Shown: piece by piece, positions 15,706 to 24,893 of the stretch
Layout: every line of letters starts with the position of its first letter
Position numbering within the stretch: position 1 is the stretch's first letter
Assembly: GCF_900108875.1 (NCBI RefSeq)
Contig: NZ_FNYJ01000001.1
Location: forward strand, 744,001 to 808,000
DNA length: 64,000 bases
Source of the DNA: Pseudomonas sp. NFR16
GTDB lineage: Bacteria; Pseudomonadota; Gammaproteobacteria; Pseudomonadales; Pseudomonadaceae
Direction of reading: 5' to 3'
Program-made: the position numbers and the translations under genes
The notes under the pieces: model-generated
The model's database searches: none
What the model was told of the DNA's origin: nothing
The model's input: only the letters and a program-made list of their open reading frames with translations

Positions 15706-17430
15706 TCAATAACCCAGGGACAGACCGGTATTGCGGCGTGGATCGTTGGCGCCGTAGAACCGGTTGTTGCCGACCGGCTGGCCGCCCAGCGAAGGCGCGC
15801 CGACCAGAATTGCCGCCAGATGGTTGGCGTCCTGAGGGCCTGCGAACGTGTGGCCCCAACTTTCCAGAATCTTGCGAGTGTCGGGGCTCACGGCGAAGTT
15901 TTCCAGGTTGGTGGTCTCCGGCATCCACTGCTGGTGGAAACGCGGCGCGTCCACCGCCTCCTGAATGTTCATGCCGTAGTCGATGACGTTGAGCATGGTC
16001 AGCAAGGTGGCCGTGATAATCCGGCTGCCTCCTGGCGTGCCGACGACCATCACCGCCTTTCCGTCTTTGGTGACGATGGTCGGGCTCATCGATGACAGCG
16101 GTGTCTTGCCTGGCGCGATGGCGTTCGCTTCCCCCTGAATCAACCCGTACATGTTCGGTACGCCGACCTTGGAAGTGAAGTCGTCCATTTCATCGTTGAG
16201 GATGACCCCGGTCTTGCTCGCCATCACGCCAGCGCCAAACCAGTCGTTGAGCGTGTAGGTGACCGAAACCGCGTTGCCCCACTTGTCGACGATGGAATAG
16301 TGCGTCGTGTTATTGCCTTCATGGGGCGCGACGCCCGGTTTGATCGCCTGCGAAACGCCGGCCTTCTGCGGCTCGATGGCGGCACGCAGCTTCGCCGCAT
16401 AGTCGCGATCGAGCAGATGACTGATCGGGTTCTTCACGAAGTCCGGGTCACCCAGATAGCTGTTGCGGTCCACGTAGGCATGCCGCATCGCTTCGATCTG
16501 ATAATGCAGGCCCTGGGCCGAGTGATAGCCCAGCTCCTGCATCGGATAGCCTTCGAGGATGTTCATGATCTCGCAGATCACCACGCCGCCTGAACTGGGT
16601 GGCGGCGCCGAGACGACATGGTAGCCGCGGTAGTCGCACTCGATAGGCGCCAGCTCTCGGGTTTTATATGTGTCCAGGTCGGCCTGGGTGATGATGCCCT
16701 TGCCCGCCTGGCTCGAATCGACGATGGCTTTCGCAACCCAGCCCTTGTAGAAACCGTCGGTGCCTTTGAGGGAAATTTCCTTGAGGGTTTTCGCCAGGTC
16801 TTTCTGCACCAGCCTGGCACCGACCTGCAGCGGCTGGCCCTTGCTCAGAAAGATCGGGCTCAGGTCTTTGTCTGCCTTGAACTGGTCGGTGGCGGTATTC
16901 AGCAGATCGACGTCGCCCTGCTCCAGCGCAAAGCCGTTTTCCGCCAGCTTGATGGCCGGTGCGATGATCTCGGCGCGCTTTTTCGTGCCGTACTTGCTCA
17001 GCGCCATCTCCATGCCGGAGACCGTACCCGGTACGCCCACGGCCAGATGGCCTTTGGCGCTGAGGTCGGGAACGACATTGCCGTCCTTGTCCAGATACAT
17101 GTTGGCGGTGGCGGCCAGCGGCGCCTTTTCGCGGAAGTCGAGGAACGTCTTGCGCCCGTCGGCCAGCTGAATGGTCATGAAACCACCGCCACCCAGGTTG
17201 CCAGCTGCGGGGTAGACCACGGCCAGGGCATAGCCGACGGCGACGGCTGCGTCCACCGCGTTGCCCCCGGATTTGAGGACGTCGACACCGACGTGAGTGG
17301 CCAGGTGTTGCGCCGTCACGACCATGCCGTTTTCGGCAGCGGCAGGCGCAACGGAGGCCGCGTATGAACAGGAAAGGCCAAAGGTAAAGGCCGTCGCAAC
17401 CAGCGATCGGGCGAAGGGTTCGAACTTCAT
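15706..17430 (-). CDS. ggt: Gamma-glutamyltransferase
   Basis: A 574-residue periplasmic gamma-glutamyltranspeptidase. The signal peptide covers about the first 25-30 residues (SLVATAFTFGLSCSYAASVAPAAA). The large-subunit region carries GGGGFMTI and the dicarboxylate-binding arginine in LDFREKAP. Autocleavage should occur just before the threonine of the NNTTHYSIVD block, giving the small subunit whose N-terminal threonine is the nucleophile. GTPGGSRIITATLL near the C-terminus is also typical. It breaks down glutathione and gamma-glutamyl peptides outside the inner membrane. It converges with the C-S lyase gene, leaving only 36 bp between the stops. Confidence 0.92.
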   Translation of the reverse strand: MKFEPFARSLVATAFTFGLSCSYAASVAPAAAENGMVVTAQHLATHVGVDVLKSGGNAVDAAVAVGYALAVVYPAAGNLGGGGFMTIQLADGRKTFLDFREKAPLAATANMYLDKDGNVVPDLSAKGHLAVGVPGTVSGMEMALSKYGTKKRAEIIAPAIKLAENGFALEQGDVDLLNTATDQFKADKDLSPIFLSKGQPLQVGARLVQKDLAKTLKEISLKGTDGFYKGWVAKAIVDSSQAGKGIITQADLDTYKTRELAPIECDYRGYHVVSAPPPSSGGVVICEIMNILEGYPMQELGYHSAQGLHYQIEAMRHAYVDRNSYLGDPDFVKNPISHLLDRDYAAKLRAAIEPQKAGVSQAIKPGVAPHEGNNTTHYSIVDKWGNAVSVTYTLNDWFGAGVMASKTGVILNDEMDDFTSKVGVPNMYGLIQGEANAIAPGKTPLSSMSPTIVTKDGKAVMVVGTPGGSRIITATLLTMLNVIDYGMNIQEAVDAPRFHQQWMPETTNLENFAVSPDTRKILESWGHTFAGPQDANHLAAILVGAPSLGGQPVGNNRFYGANDPRRNTGLSLGY

Positions 17431-17751
17431 GAACAGACTCTCTTGTTGTTGTGATTAAGCCGTGTGAAACGGATCACGCGGCGGCGTCAGTCTCGCCTTG
17501 CCACGGCGTTGCCCGGCATCTCTGCGTGCACGGAAGCGCTTTGAACACGGCTGCGTAATTTGATTGCCACTGCATCAAAGTAGCGCCTGTCGCAGAACTT
17601 ACTAGTCACAACTTGGAGAATTTCACGAAAGCAGCCACGACACGCTGCGGCTCGCGACCTCGAACGCGTGCAGGCAGGATCGCCACCAGGCAGGCCGACG
17701 CACAAGGCGTCGCCCTCCTCATTCAGCGGCATGGCTGCGTCAAACGTTGCT
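17431..17751. other. Gene-free stretch before ggt
   Basis: About 320 bp between the SH3-protein gene and ggt, both on the minus strand. Short frames here have no ribosome site or coding character. It should hold the ggt promoter, but I see no recognisable operator or terminator. Confidence 0.5.
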
Positions 17752-18438
17752 TCAGAACCAGCGATCGTTGCGCTTACGACCCCGGGTCAGCGCGGGAAGG
17801 ATCAGGCCCAGCAAGAGGCCGGCCCCGGCAATGCTGCCGCCGTAGACCATGTAACGCATCAGGACCTGATTGTTCTCATCACCGAGCTTGGCCTGGGTCG
17901 AGCGCAGTTCGGATTGCGCGTCGGTGAGCTGCGCATTGAGGTCCTTGCTGCGGGCCTCCAGCTCATCGACCAGTTTTTTCCGCGAATCGAGGGTTTCCTG
18001 CATGCCCTGGACCTTGGTTTTCCAGTCGTCATCGATGGTTTTCAGCTGCGCACTCAGGTCAGCGACCTGTTGCGTCAGCTGCGGCAGACGTTCGGCCTGG
18101 CCGGGGACTTCCTGCAGGTCCGCCGACGGAATCCATACGCTGTCGCCTGAGCCACCGCGCACCTGGCTGTAATCGCCCTGGGTATTGAGCAGCTCGACTT
18201 TCTGTCCGGACTTCAGCGTACCGACGATGCGATAGCCGTCGGTGGGACCGCTGCGTACGTAGGTGCTCAGGGTGTCGCTGACCCAGCGATCCTTGCTGGC
18301 GGTTTCGGCGTGCGCCTGGGAGGCGAGCGTCAGGGCGAACAGGGTTCCCGTCAGGCCGGCGCTGAGCAAACGGCGTCGAGCGCCCGGCAAGGAAGATGGC
18401 GACGGGAAAGTAGCGGAATCTGGACGAAATAGAGACAT
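17752..18438 (-). CDS. SH3-domain and membrane-anchor protein (TIGR04211/YgiM type)
   Basis: A 228-residue envelope protein. After an N-terminal signal (about residues 25-45, ending ASQAHA) comes a bacterial SH3 domain at about 52-110 (YVRSGPTDGYRIVGTLKSGQKVELL), a coiled coil at about 115-195 rich in Q, L, D and K, and a C-terminal membrane helix (GGSIAGAGLLLGLILPAL) followed by RGRKRND. This order is that of the TIGR04211 family, which includes YgiM. The SH3 domain would face the periplasm and may bind peptidoglycan or another envelope partner. The ATG at 18438 is chosen because the signal peptide follows it; the frame upstream is unsupported. Confidence 0.85.
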   Translation of the reverse strand: MSLFRPDSATFPSPSSLPGARRRLLSAGLTGTLFALTLASQAHAETASKDRWVSDTLSTYVRSGPTDGYRIVGTLKSGQKVELLNTQGDYSQVRGGSGDSVWIPSADLQEVPGQAERLPQLTQQVADLSAQLKTIDDDWKTKVQGMQETLDSRKKLVDELEARSKDLNAQLTDAQSELRSTQAKLGDENNQVLMRYMVYGGSIAGAGLLLGLILPALTRGRKRNDRWF

Positions 18439-18772
18439 GGGAGATCTTCGACAAATAAAAAAGAACGGCCGGATGGTCGGGCCGCATGCAATGGACAAAC
18501 GCCTGGCGTGCAGCGAAGGCAATGCGCTGCAACAGCGAAAGAAGGCAACCGGGCGTGCACGCAGCTGCAGATCTGTCGGCGTCTCAAGACCCGGCGAGCA
18601 GCGCGCGCAGTGGTCAACAGACCGTACAAATGGTTTCAGGTTCACTGCAGCGGGGTGACGTTCGTCCGGAGAACGGCCGCAAAGCGAGGGGATCGCCTGG
18701 GTCACCTGCACGCTGGCCGCGCATCCGCGCCCGGATCTTCTGCAGCAGAGCCGCTGTCATACGGCGCGTGAA
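18439..18772. other. Gap between selC and the SH3-protein gene
   Basis: No gene is supported here. The stretch holds the end of the selC transcript and the promoter of the SH3-protein gene. The one visible structure is the hairpin with a U-tract at 18452-18485. Confidence 0.5.
18452..18485 (-). terminator. Candidate terminator after selC
   Basis: Read on the minus strand, CGGCC and GGCCG form a short stem followed by a T-rich run (TTCTTTTTTATTT). It could end the sel/fdn transcript or act as an attenuator in the leader of the SH3-protein gene, whose ATG lies 14 nt further on. Confidence 0.4.
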
Positions 18773-18868
18773 TGGCGGAAGGCAGCCGGAGTCGAACCTG
18801 CCCGGGAACGGCTGCCGTCCCCAACCGGGTTTGAAGCCCGGCCGCGCCACCGGGCGCGATTGCCTTCC
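18773..18868 (-). tRNA. selC: tRNA-Sec (UCA anticodon)
   Basis: A 96-nt tRNA gene including an encoded CCA end. It has the hallmarks of bacterial tRNA-Sec: an 8-bp acceptor stem (GGAAGGCA/TGCCTTCC), G discriminator, long variable arm (GGACGGCAGCCGTTCC region), a T-loop GGTTCGACTCC, and the anticodon TCA inside GGGCTTCAAACCC. It is charged with serine, converted to Sec by SelA and carried by SelB. Its 5' end lies only 8 nt after the selB stop codon on the same strand, so it is probably transcribed with selAB and released by RNA processing. Confidence 0.96.
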
Positions 18869-18876
18869 ATGATCGA

Positions 18877-20811
18877 TCAGAACGCATCGTCCTGTGCAGC
18901 ACTGGACTGCGCCAGCGCATTGTCCGGCCGAATCCGGCGCTGGTCGCCTATCCGCCGGGTGAAACCGATGCGATCGAAAAAATCGAGAATCTGGATACTG
19001 CGCTTGCGGCCAATGCCCAGGCTGTCCCTGAACGCTGCGGCCTGAATCACCGGTTCACGCTCCGACTGCCGCAACAGCATAGCGGCCATTGTTTCAATTG
19101 TGGACTGGCAATAGAAAAGATCGCGCACCACCTGATGCGCCTGACCGATCCGCCCCAGTTTGCGCAGCAACAGGCGCACCAGCGCCTCGCCCTGCCCGGT
19201 CGCCTGCGCCAGATCGCGCACCCACGGCGGGTCGAAACCGCCCTGCTCCATCATCGGCAGGATCTGCTGCCAGAGCGCGGCGTCCTCGTCGTTGAGCTGC
19301 ACGCGGTGATCCGGCAAATGCAGCCATGGCCCGCTGCTGGCGACGCTGCCGCTGGCAAGCGCCTCTTCCAGCAGTGCGATGAAAGCGGGCCGCTCCAGCG
19401 GCAGCGCACTGAAACGTCGAAGGCGGTCGCGGTCCGGGCCCAACTGGTCGGGCTCGGCCTGGTGAAACCTGCCCAGATGCTCCAGCAGCAGGCCGTGCAA
19501 CGCCTGCCAGCGCATGTCGCTGAACAGCAACTGACCCTGCCGGGTGGTGATGACCCGAATACCGGCCGGCAATTGCCAGGTCGATCGCAGCCGGTTGAAC
19601 TGGCGCTCCAGCCGCTGCGGATCGAGGCCGGTCTGGCTGCTGGCCATCCATTCGTTCAGCGCCTGCTCCAGGCCGTCGGCGCGGGCAAGGATTTGCAGCT
19701 GGCCCAGCCGCTCTGCGCTGCGCCGCTGACGGGATGGCGCAAACGGATCAAGAACCCGGCCGCCGCCCAGCGTGCGCTGCGCGCTCTGGTCGCGCAGCAC
19801 TATTCGATCGCCGTGCACCGCATGAACAGGCGCATTGAGCAGCAATTGCGCGAGCATCCGCTGCCCCGGCGCCACGCTGCTGCCTTCGAGCAGCGCCACG
19901 CGCGCGGTGACATCCTGCGTGCCGAGGTGCACGTGCACCGGGCTGAAATGCTCGAAGGCGCGGGTCTCGCTGCTCAGCAGGTGCAACGTGATGTCGATGC
20001 GTTGCGTCGGTGCGAACAGCCATTCGGGCAACAGCCAGTCGCCCCGGTGTATCTGCTCCAGCGATAACTTCTCGGCGCTCAGATTGAGCGCGACACGCTG
20101 ACCGGCGCGAGCGTGCGTCGAGGCCTGATTCTGCGCATGCAGGCCGCGCACGCGAACGCGCTTGCCTTGCTGGCCGAGCAGCAGTGTGTCGCCCACCGCC
20201 ACGTTCCCGGCAAGCGCCGTTCCGGTGACGACGATGCCCGCGCCGGCAACGCTGAACGCTCGGTCGACATCGAGACGAAAGCCGCCACGGTCGCTGCGTT
20301 CAAGCACCTTGTCGGCCGCGTCCAGCAGCGTTACGCGCAGCGCGTCGACGCCCTCGCCGGTGAGACTTGACACTCGATACTGCGCAGCCTGTGCGTACGG
20401 CCCCCCAGCAAGCAACTCGTCGATCTGCGCGCTCACTTGCTCGATGCGGGAGGCGTCGACCCGGTCACATTTACTGATGACCACAAGCAAACCGGGGATG
20501 CCGAGCAGTTCGACGATCGCCAGATGCTCCCGGGTTTGCGGCATGACGCCGTCGTCAGCGGCCACCACCAGCAGCACAACGTCGATGCCCTGTGCCCCGG
20601 CCAGCATGTTGTGGATGAAACGTTCGTGCCCGGGGACATCGATGAATCCGGTCAGGCCGGCTCCCGGCGCAAGCTCGGCGTACAGGTAGCCCAGATCGAT
20701 GGTGATGCCACGCTCGCGTTCCTCGCGCCGTCGATCACCCGCCTGACCGGTGAGCGCTTCGAGCAAAGCAGTCTTGCCGTGATCGATATGCCCGGCGGTG
20801 CCGACGATCAT
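18877..20811 (-). CDS. selB: Selenocysteine-specific elongation factor SelB
   Basis: A 644-residue GTPase. The G1 loop GHIDHGKT is at residues 7-14, G3 is DVPGHE, and the guanine-binding motif is SKCDRVD; these are the SelB/EF-Tu-type G-domain. The C-terminal half contains the winged-helix domains that bind the SECIS hairpin, ending in [17 protein letters not shown]. SelB carries Sec-tRNA to ribosomes paused at the UGA of selenoprotein mRNA. Its ATG overlaps the selA stop by 4 bp (translational coupling) and tRNA-Sec follows immediately. Length is as expected (E. coli 614). Confidence 0.96.
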   Translation of the reverse strand: MIVGTAGHIDHGKTALLEALTGQAGDRRREERERGITIDLGYLYAELAPGAGLTGFIDVPGHERFIHNMLAGAQGIDVVLLVVAADDGVMPQTREHLAIVELLGIPGLLVVISKCDRVDASRIEQVSAQIDELLAGGPYAQAAQYRVSSLTGEGVDALRVTLLDAADKVLERSDRGGFRLDVDRAFSVAGAGIVVTGTALAGNVAVGDTLLLGQQGKRVRVRGLHAQNQASTHARAGQRVALNLSAEKLSLEQIHRGDWLLPEWLFAPTQRIDITLHLLSSETRAFEHFSPVHVHLGTQDVTARVALLEGSSVAPGQRMLAQLLLNAPVHAVHGDRIVLRDQSAQRTLGGGRVLDPFAPSRQRRSAERLGQLQILARADGLEQALNEWMASSQTGLDPQRLERQFNRLRSTWQLPAGIRVITTRQGQLLFSDMRWQALHGLLLEHLGRFHQAEPDQLGPDRDRLRRFSALPLERPAFIALLEEALASGSVASSGPWLHLPDHRVQLNDEDAALWQQILPMMEQGGFDPPWVRDLAQATGQGEALVRLLLRKLGRIGQAHQVVRDLFYCQSTIETMAAMLLRQSEREPVIQAAAFRDSLGIGRKRSIQILDFFDRIGFTRRIGDQRRIRPDNALAQSSAAQDDAF

Positions 20812-22238
20812 GCTGCCGGTTCCTCCCAGCGAAACTGCGGCAACTGGGCGATCCAGGCGGCTTCATCATCCAGCTGGCGCAGGTCGAGCCACAGCGCATC
20901 GTCAGCGATCCGGCCCAGCACCGGAATCGGCAGTCCGCGCAGCGCCGCCTCAAGTGCGTGCAGACGGCGGCCTCGGTGCTTTTTCGAGACGATCGGTCGT
21001 AAACATATCGATGCGCTCGGCAGGCGCGCCACCGGCTGGCTGCCGCTGCCGATCATCCCCAGGCTCGGCTGCACCAGCACGCCCCAGCTCTCCCCCAGCA
21101 CCTGCGCAAGCAATGGCCGCAGGCGCTCGGCCTGCGCAAGGATTTCGCCCTGTGGCCGGGTCAGCAGCCGCAGGCTCGGCAGCCGGGCCGCCAAGCGATC
21201 CGGGTCGCGGTACAGACTGAGCACGGCCTCCAAAGCGGCAAGGGTCAGCTTGTCGACGCGCAGTGCACGTTTGAGCGGGTTTTTCTTGATTCGGGCGATC
21301 AGCGCCTTGTCTCCGACAATCAGACCGGCTTGCGGGCCGCCAAGCAATTTGTCGCCGCTGAAGGTGACGATGTCCGCGCCTTCGGCCAGCGTCTGCCGGA
21401 CCGTGGGCTCGGGTGGAAGGCCCCAGCGCGTCAGGTCGAGCAGACTGCCGCTGCCCAGGTCCTCGAGCAGCGGCAAGGCGTGGCGATGGGCGATTTGCGC
21501 CAGCTCGCCGGTCGGCACGCTGGCGGTGAAACCCTGAATGCTGTAATTGCTGGTGTGTACGCGCATCAGCAGCCCGGTGCGCGGGTTGATCGCCGCCTCA
21601 TAGTCTTTGGCGTGAGTGCGGTTGGTGGTACCGATCTCGTGCAGTCTGACGCCAGCCCGCGCCATGATGTCGGGAATGCGGAACGCTCCGCCGATCTCGA
21701 TCAGTTCGCCCCGGGAAATGATGCCTTCTTTGCGCGCGCCCAGACTGTTCAGCGCCAGCAGCACCGCCGCAGCATTGTTGTTGACCACCGTGACGGCCTC
21801 GGCACCGGTCAGTTCGCGGATCAGGCCTTCGATGAGGTCGTCCCGATCGCCGCGCTTGCCGGTCTCCAGGTCGAATTCGAGGTTGAGCGGATAGCGCGCA
21901 GCGGTCTGTATGGCCTCGATGGCTTCCTCCGGCAGCAGCGCACGGCCCAGATTGGTGTGCAGCACGGTGCCAGTGAGGTTGAAGACGCGACGCACGTTGC
22001 TGCGGTGCTGCATCACCAGCCGCTCCGAAGCCCGGCCTGTCAGCACGTCTGCGCTGGTTTCCACCGCGTCGACCTGACCCAGACGCGCAGATTCACGCAC
22101 GTCGTCGAGTAACTGGCGCAGCGTCGCCAGCACCGCATCGCGGCCAAAGCGGTCGATCAGAGGGTGGCAAGCGGGATGACGCAAAAGGCTGTCGACGGAA
22201 GGAAGACGCAGGGGGAACGAAACAAGGTGTTCAGCCAT
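20808..22238 (-). CDS. selA: L-seryl-tRNA(Sec) selenium transferase SelA
   Basis: A 476-residue PLP enzyme that turns Ser-tRNA(Sec) into Sec-tRNA(Sec) using selenophosphate. The PLP lysine is K297 in [15 protein letters not shown]; other SelA blocks are [16 protein letters not shown] near residue 90 and [13 protein letters not shown] at 151-163. It works in the cytoplasm as a ring of ten subunits. selB overlaps its end, and fdhE lies 81 bp upstream on the same strand, placing it in the formate dehydrogenase operon or directly behind it. selD, which makes selenophosphate, is not in this window. Confidence 0.96.
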   Translation of the reverse strand: MAEHLVSFPLRLPSVDSLLRHPACHPLIDRFGRDAVLATLRQLLDDVRESARLGQVDAVETSADVLTGRASERLVMQHRSNVRRVFNLTGTVLHTNLGRALLPEEAIEAIQTAARYPLNLEFDLETGKRGDRDDLIEGLIRELTGAEAVTVVNNNAAAVLLALNSLGARKEGIISRGELIEIGGAFRIPDIMARAGVRLHEIGTTNRTHAKDYEAAINPRTGLLMRVHTSNYSIQGFTASVPTGELAQIAHRHALPLLEDLGSGSLLDLTRWGLPPEPTVRQTLAEGADIVTFSGDKLLGGPQAGLIVGDKALIARIKKNPLKRALRVDKLTLAALEAVLSLYRDPDRLAARLPSLRLLTRPQGEILAQAERLRPLLAQVLGESWGVLVQPSLGMIGSGSQPVARLPSASICLRPIVSKKHRGRRLHALEAALRGLPIPVLGRIADDALWLDLRQLDDEAAWIAQLPQFRWEEPAA

Positions 22239-22319
22239 TCAGTGACTCCGTAACAGGCCGTTGCTGCCGATGCCAGGCCAGAAGCCTTGAGCGCGAACAC
22301 TGAAGTGTAGACGCGGTTT

Positions 22320-23249
22320 TCACGCTTCCCCAGGCGCCAGCATCAAGTTGGGCGCGATACGCTGGACCCCTTCCAGGTCCAGGCGCATGTCCAGCATCAG
22401 GCTCGACAAGTCTGCCGACAGCGCCTCGGCCTGCGCATCGTTCTCCAGATAAATATGCTTGAGGTAGCTGTTGCAGCCAGGGCACACCTCCGCGCGCAAC
22501 GGGGCTTTGTCTGCGGCCACGCGATCATCGTCCAGGCTCACGTATTTCAGGCCCTTGCTCTGTTCGCAGTACACGCATTTGACCCGCACGACATGCCATT
22601 CGCAGGCGCACAGCGAGCACACCAGATAGCGCAGCCCGGTGTACTTGCCGCGATGGCGAATGACACCGGCCATGGCGGGCGAACCACATGCCGGGCATTG
22701 GCTCAGGCTGTCGCAGGGCTTCAGATGGTCGGTGGGCAGCGTCAGCAGCCATTGGCTCCAGGCCGCCTGCAGGGCCGCGCCGAGGAACGGCACCAGCGCT
22801 GCGGGAAGTCCTGCGTACTGGCCGCTGAGCAGCGAAATCGCCCAGACCTTGCGCTGGCCTTCATCGGCGTCGCGCAACCGGTCCAGCGCCTGGCCGACCT
22901 GGTCATTCGCAGGGTGGAAGCGCTGCAGCAGTGCCTGCAGATACACCTGCCAATGCGCCTCGCGCACCAGACTGTCGGCGGCCAGCGGCGGCAGACCGTG
23001 CTGTCGGCACAGGTCAAGGCGCTGGTTGTCGGGTGTCCAATGTTGCGGGGGCTGATCCAGCAGGCTCTGCTGCACCCGACACAGACTGGCGATCAGGCGC
23101 AGGTAATCGGCCATCGGGTTGCCGGCCGCAAGGGACTCCAGGCGCTCGGCACGCAAGGCGAACAGGTTGTCAGGCGGCAAGTGCAGGAACGGCAGGACGA
23201 AGCTGCCGCCCTGCGCCTGGATTTCCTCGGGTTCGAGAATCTGACTCAA
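22320..23249 (-). CDS. fdhE: Formate dehydrogenase accessory protein FdhE
   Basis: A 309-residue cytoplasmic maturation factor for respiratory formate dehydrogenases, matching the usual FdhE length. The C-terminal half holds the rubredoxin-like metal sites: CPACG, CSLCACEWHVVRVKCVYC and CPGCNSYLK. I chose a TTG start at 23249 because AAAAGGA lies 7 nt before it and translation then begins 4 nt after the fdnI stop; no ATG fits, and the frame upstream runs through fdnI. FdhE binds the catalytic subunit and is needed for active enzyme. It sits between the structural genes and selAB. Confidence 0.9.
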   Translation of the reverse strand: MSQILEPEEIQAQGGSFVLPFLHLPPDNLFALRAERLESLAAGNPMADYLRLIASLCRVQQSLLDQPPQHWTPDNQRLDLCRQHGLPPLAADSLVREAHWQVYLQALLQRFHPANDQVGQALDRLRDADEGQRKVWAISLLSGQYAGLPAALVPFLGAALQAAWSQWLLTLPTDHLKPCDSLSQCPACGSPAMAGVIRHRGKYTGLRYLVCSLCACEWHVVRVKCVYCEQSKGLKYVSLDDDRVAADKAPLRAEVCPGCNSYLKHIYLENDAQAEALSADLSSLMLDMRLDLEGVQRIAPNLMLAPGEA

Positions 23250-23253
23250 GACT

Positions 23254-23934
23254 TCATCCTTTTCGTCGGGTAGGTGGAGCGGCCTGTGTCGGTGGCGATT
23301 GCTTGTCGACGACCTGGCGATACCACAACTCATGGTGCTTTCTGGCCCATCGGCGACTGACCCAGCCATGCAACATCGCGCCGACCGAGCCCTTGATCCA
23401 GATACCCGCGTAAATATGCACGATGATGCTGACGATCAGCACGAAACCGGCCAGGGCGTGGATCAGCGCACCCAGGCGAATCACGGTGATGTCGAAATAC
23501 TCGCTGAACCAGGCGCGCCAGATTACGATCCCACTGAGCAACAGCGCCAGCATGCAGAGCAACAACGTCCAGAACAACAGTTTCTGTCCGGGGTTGTACT
23601 TGCCCACCGGCGGCACGCCCTCCTCCTCGTTCTGCATCACCTGACCGATGCGCTTGAGCCACAGTCGATCATTGGCGATGAACAGGTTGGCACGCCAGAA
23701 GCGAATCACCAGGCCGAAGAAGAACACGAACATCGCCACACCCATGAACGGGTGCAGGATGCGCGTCCACGGCCCGCCGCCGAACAGATGGGTGAGCCAG
23801 AACATCGCCGGGTGAAACAGCGCAAGGCCGGACAACCCGGCCATGAAGAACAGAATCGCCACCAGCCAGTGGTTGGTCCGCTCGTTGGCGTTGTAACGCA
23901 GAATGGTCTTTCCGGGTTCACGGTTGTCGCTCAT
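23254..23934 (-). CDS. fdnI: Formate dehydrogenase cytochrome b556 (gamma) subunit
   Basis: A 226-residue membrane cytochrome b of the FdnI/FdoI family. Four membrane segments are visible, with histidines suited to bind two hemes: [20 protein letters not shown] at the first helix, HPFMGVAMF, and the later [22 protein letters not shown]. It passes electrons from the iron-sulphur subunit to quinone. Its start overlaps the end of fdnH by 4 bp. Whether the enzyme is FdnN-like or FdoO-like cannot be told from sequence, so the fdn names are used for the operon. Confidence 0.93.
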   Translation of the reverse strand: MSDNREPGKTILRYNANERTNHWLVAILFFMAGLSGLALFHPAMFWLTHLFGGGPWTRILHPFMGVAMFVFFFGLVIRFWRANLFIANDRLWLKRIGQVMQNEEEGVPPVGKYNPGQKLLFWTLLLCMLALLLSGIVIWRAWFSEYFDITVIRLGALIHALAGFVLIVSIIVHIYAGIWIKGSVGAMLHGWVSRRWARKHHELWYRQVVDKQSPPTQAAPPTRRKG

Positions 23935-24893
23935 GGCCGTTGCTCCCCTTCAGGTCCCGGGCGTTTCGGATCGTAGACGTGCACCGCCGGATCGACTTCA
24001 TGCACGCTGGCGTCCCCTGTCGGGTCGGCTGGATGGACGTCGTCCTCGTGCTCTTCGCGTTGCGGCCCGATCCTCACGTAATGGAAGAATCCGGCCAGCA
24101 CGGCCAGGCCCATCGCCAGCAAACCCAAGGGTTTGGTCACGCCTTTCCAGAGCCCGACCAGTGGACTGATCTCCGGGTTCTGCGGCAGTCCCGCGTACAG
24201 CTTGGGGTTGTCGGCGTGGTGCAGCACGTACATCACATGGGTGCCGCCCACGCCCGCCGGATCGTACAGGCCGGCATGCTCGAAACCGCGGGATTTCAGG
24301 TCGACGACGCGTTCGGCGGCGTGCACTTTCATGTCCTCCTTGGTGCCGAAGACGATTGCGCCGGTCGGGCAGGTCTTCACGCACGCAGGCTCCAGCCCTA
24401 CCGACACCCGGTCCGAACACAGCGTGCATTTGTATGCTTTGTGATCTTTCTGGGAAATGCGCGGGATGTCGAACGGGCAACCGGTGATGCAATAGCCGCA
24501 GCCGATGCAGTGATCCTGGTTGAAATCGACGATGCCGTTGGCATGCTTGATGATGGCGCCGGGGCTCGGGCACGCCTTGAGGCAGCCGGGATCGGCGCAG
24601 TGCATGCAGCCGTCCTTGCGGATCAGCCACTCCAGATCGTTGTCGGCGGTCTCGTGCTCGGTGAAACGCATCAGGGTCCAGGTCTGCGCGCTCAGGTCCT
24701 GCGGGTTGTCGTACGTGCCGTGGTTGTGACCGACCTCGTCGCGCAGCTCGTTCCATTCCGAACATGCGACCTGGCAGGCCTTGCAGCCAATGCATTTGGT
24801 GGTGTCGATCAGCTTGGCGACTTCGTCCAGCTGGCGGACCGAAGACGGCACCGTGGTGGTGGCTGAACGGGCAATGATGTCTTGAATGGCCAT
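23931..24893 (-). CDS. fdnH: Formate dehydrogenase iron-sulphur (beta) subunit
   Basis: A 320-residue protein with four ferredoxin-type clusters: [15 protein letters not shown] (about residues 37-50), [27 protein letters not shown], and the pair CTLC/CVKTCP. A single C-terminal membrane helix ([19 protein letters not shown]) anchors it to the membrane, as in E. coli FdnH. It relays electrons from the molybdenum or tungsten subunit to FdnI. It begins directly after the fdnG stop codon and overlaps fdnI, so the three genes form one operon. The polar C-terminal tail is about 20 residues longer than in E. coli. Confidence 0.95.
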   Translation of the reverse strand: MAIQDIIARSATTTVPSSVRQLDEVAKLIDTTKCIGCKACQVACSEWNELRDEVGHNHGTYDNPQDLSAQTWTLMRFTEHETADNDLEWLIRKDGCMHCADPGCLKACPSPGAIIKHANGIVDFNQDHCIGCGYCITGCPFDIPRISQKDHKAYKCTLCSDRVSVGLEPACVKTCPTGAIVFGTKEDMKVHAAERVVDLKSRGFEHAGLYDPAGVGGTHVMYVLHHADNPKLYAGLPQNPEISPLVGLWKGVTKPLGLLAMGLAVLAGFFHYVRIGPQREEHEDDVHPADPTGDASVHEVDPAVHVYDPKRPGPEGEQRP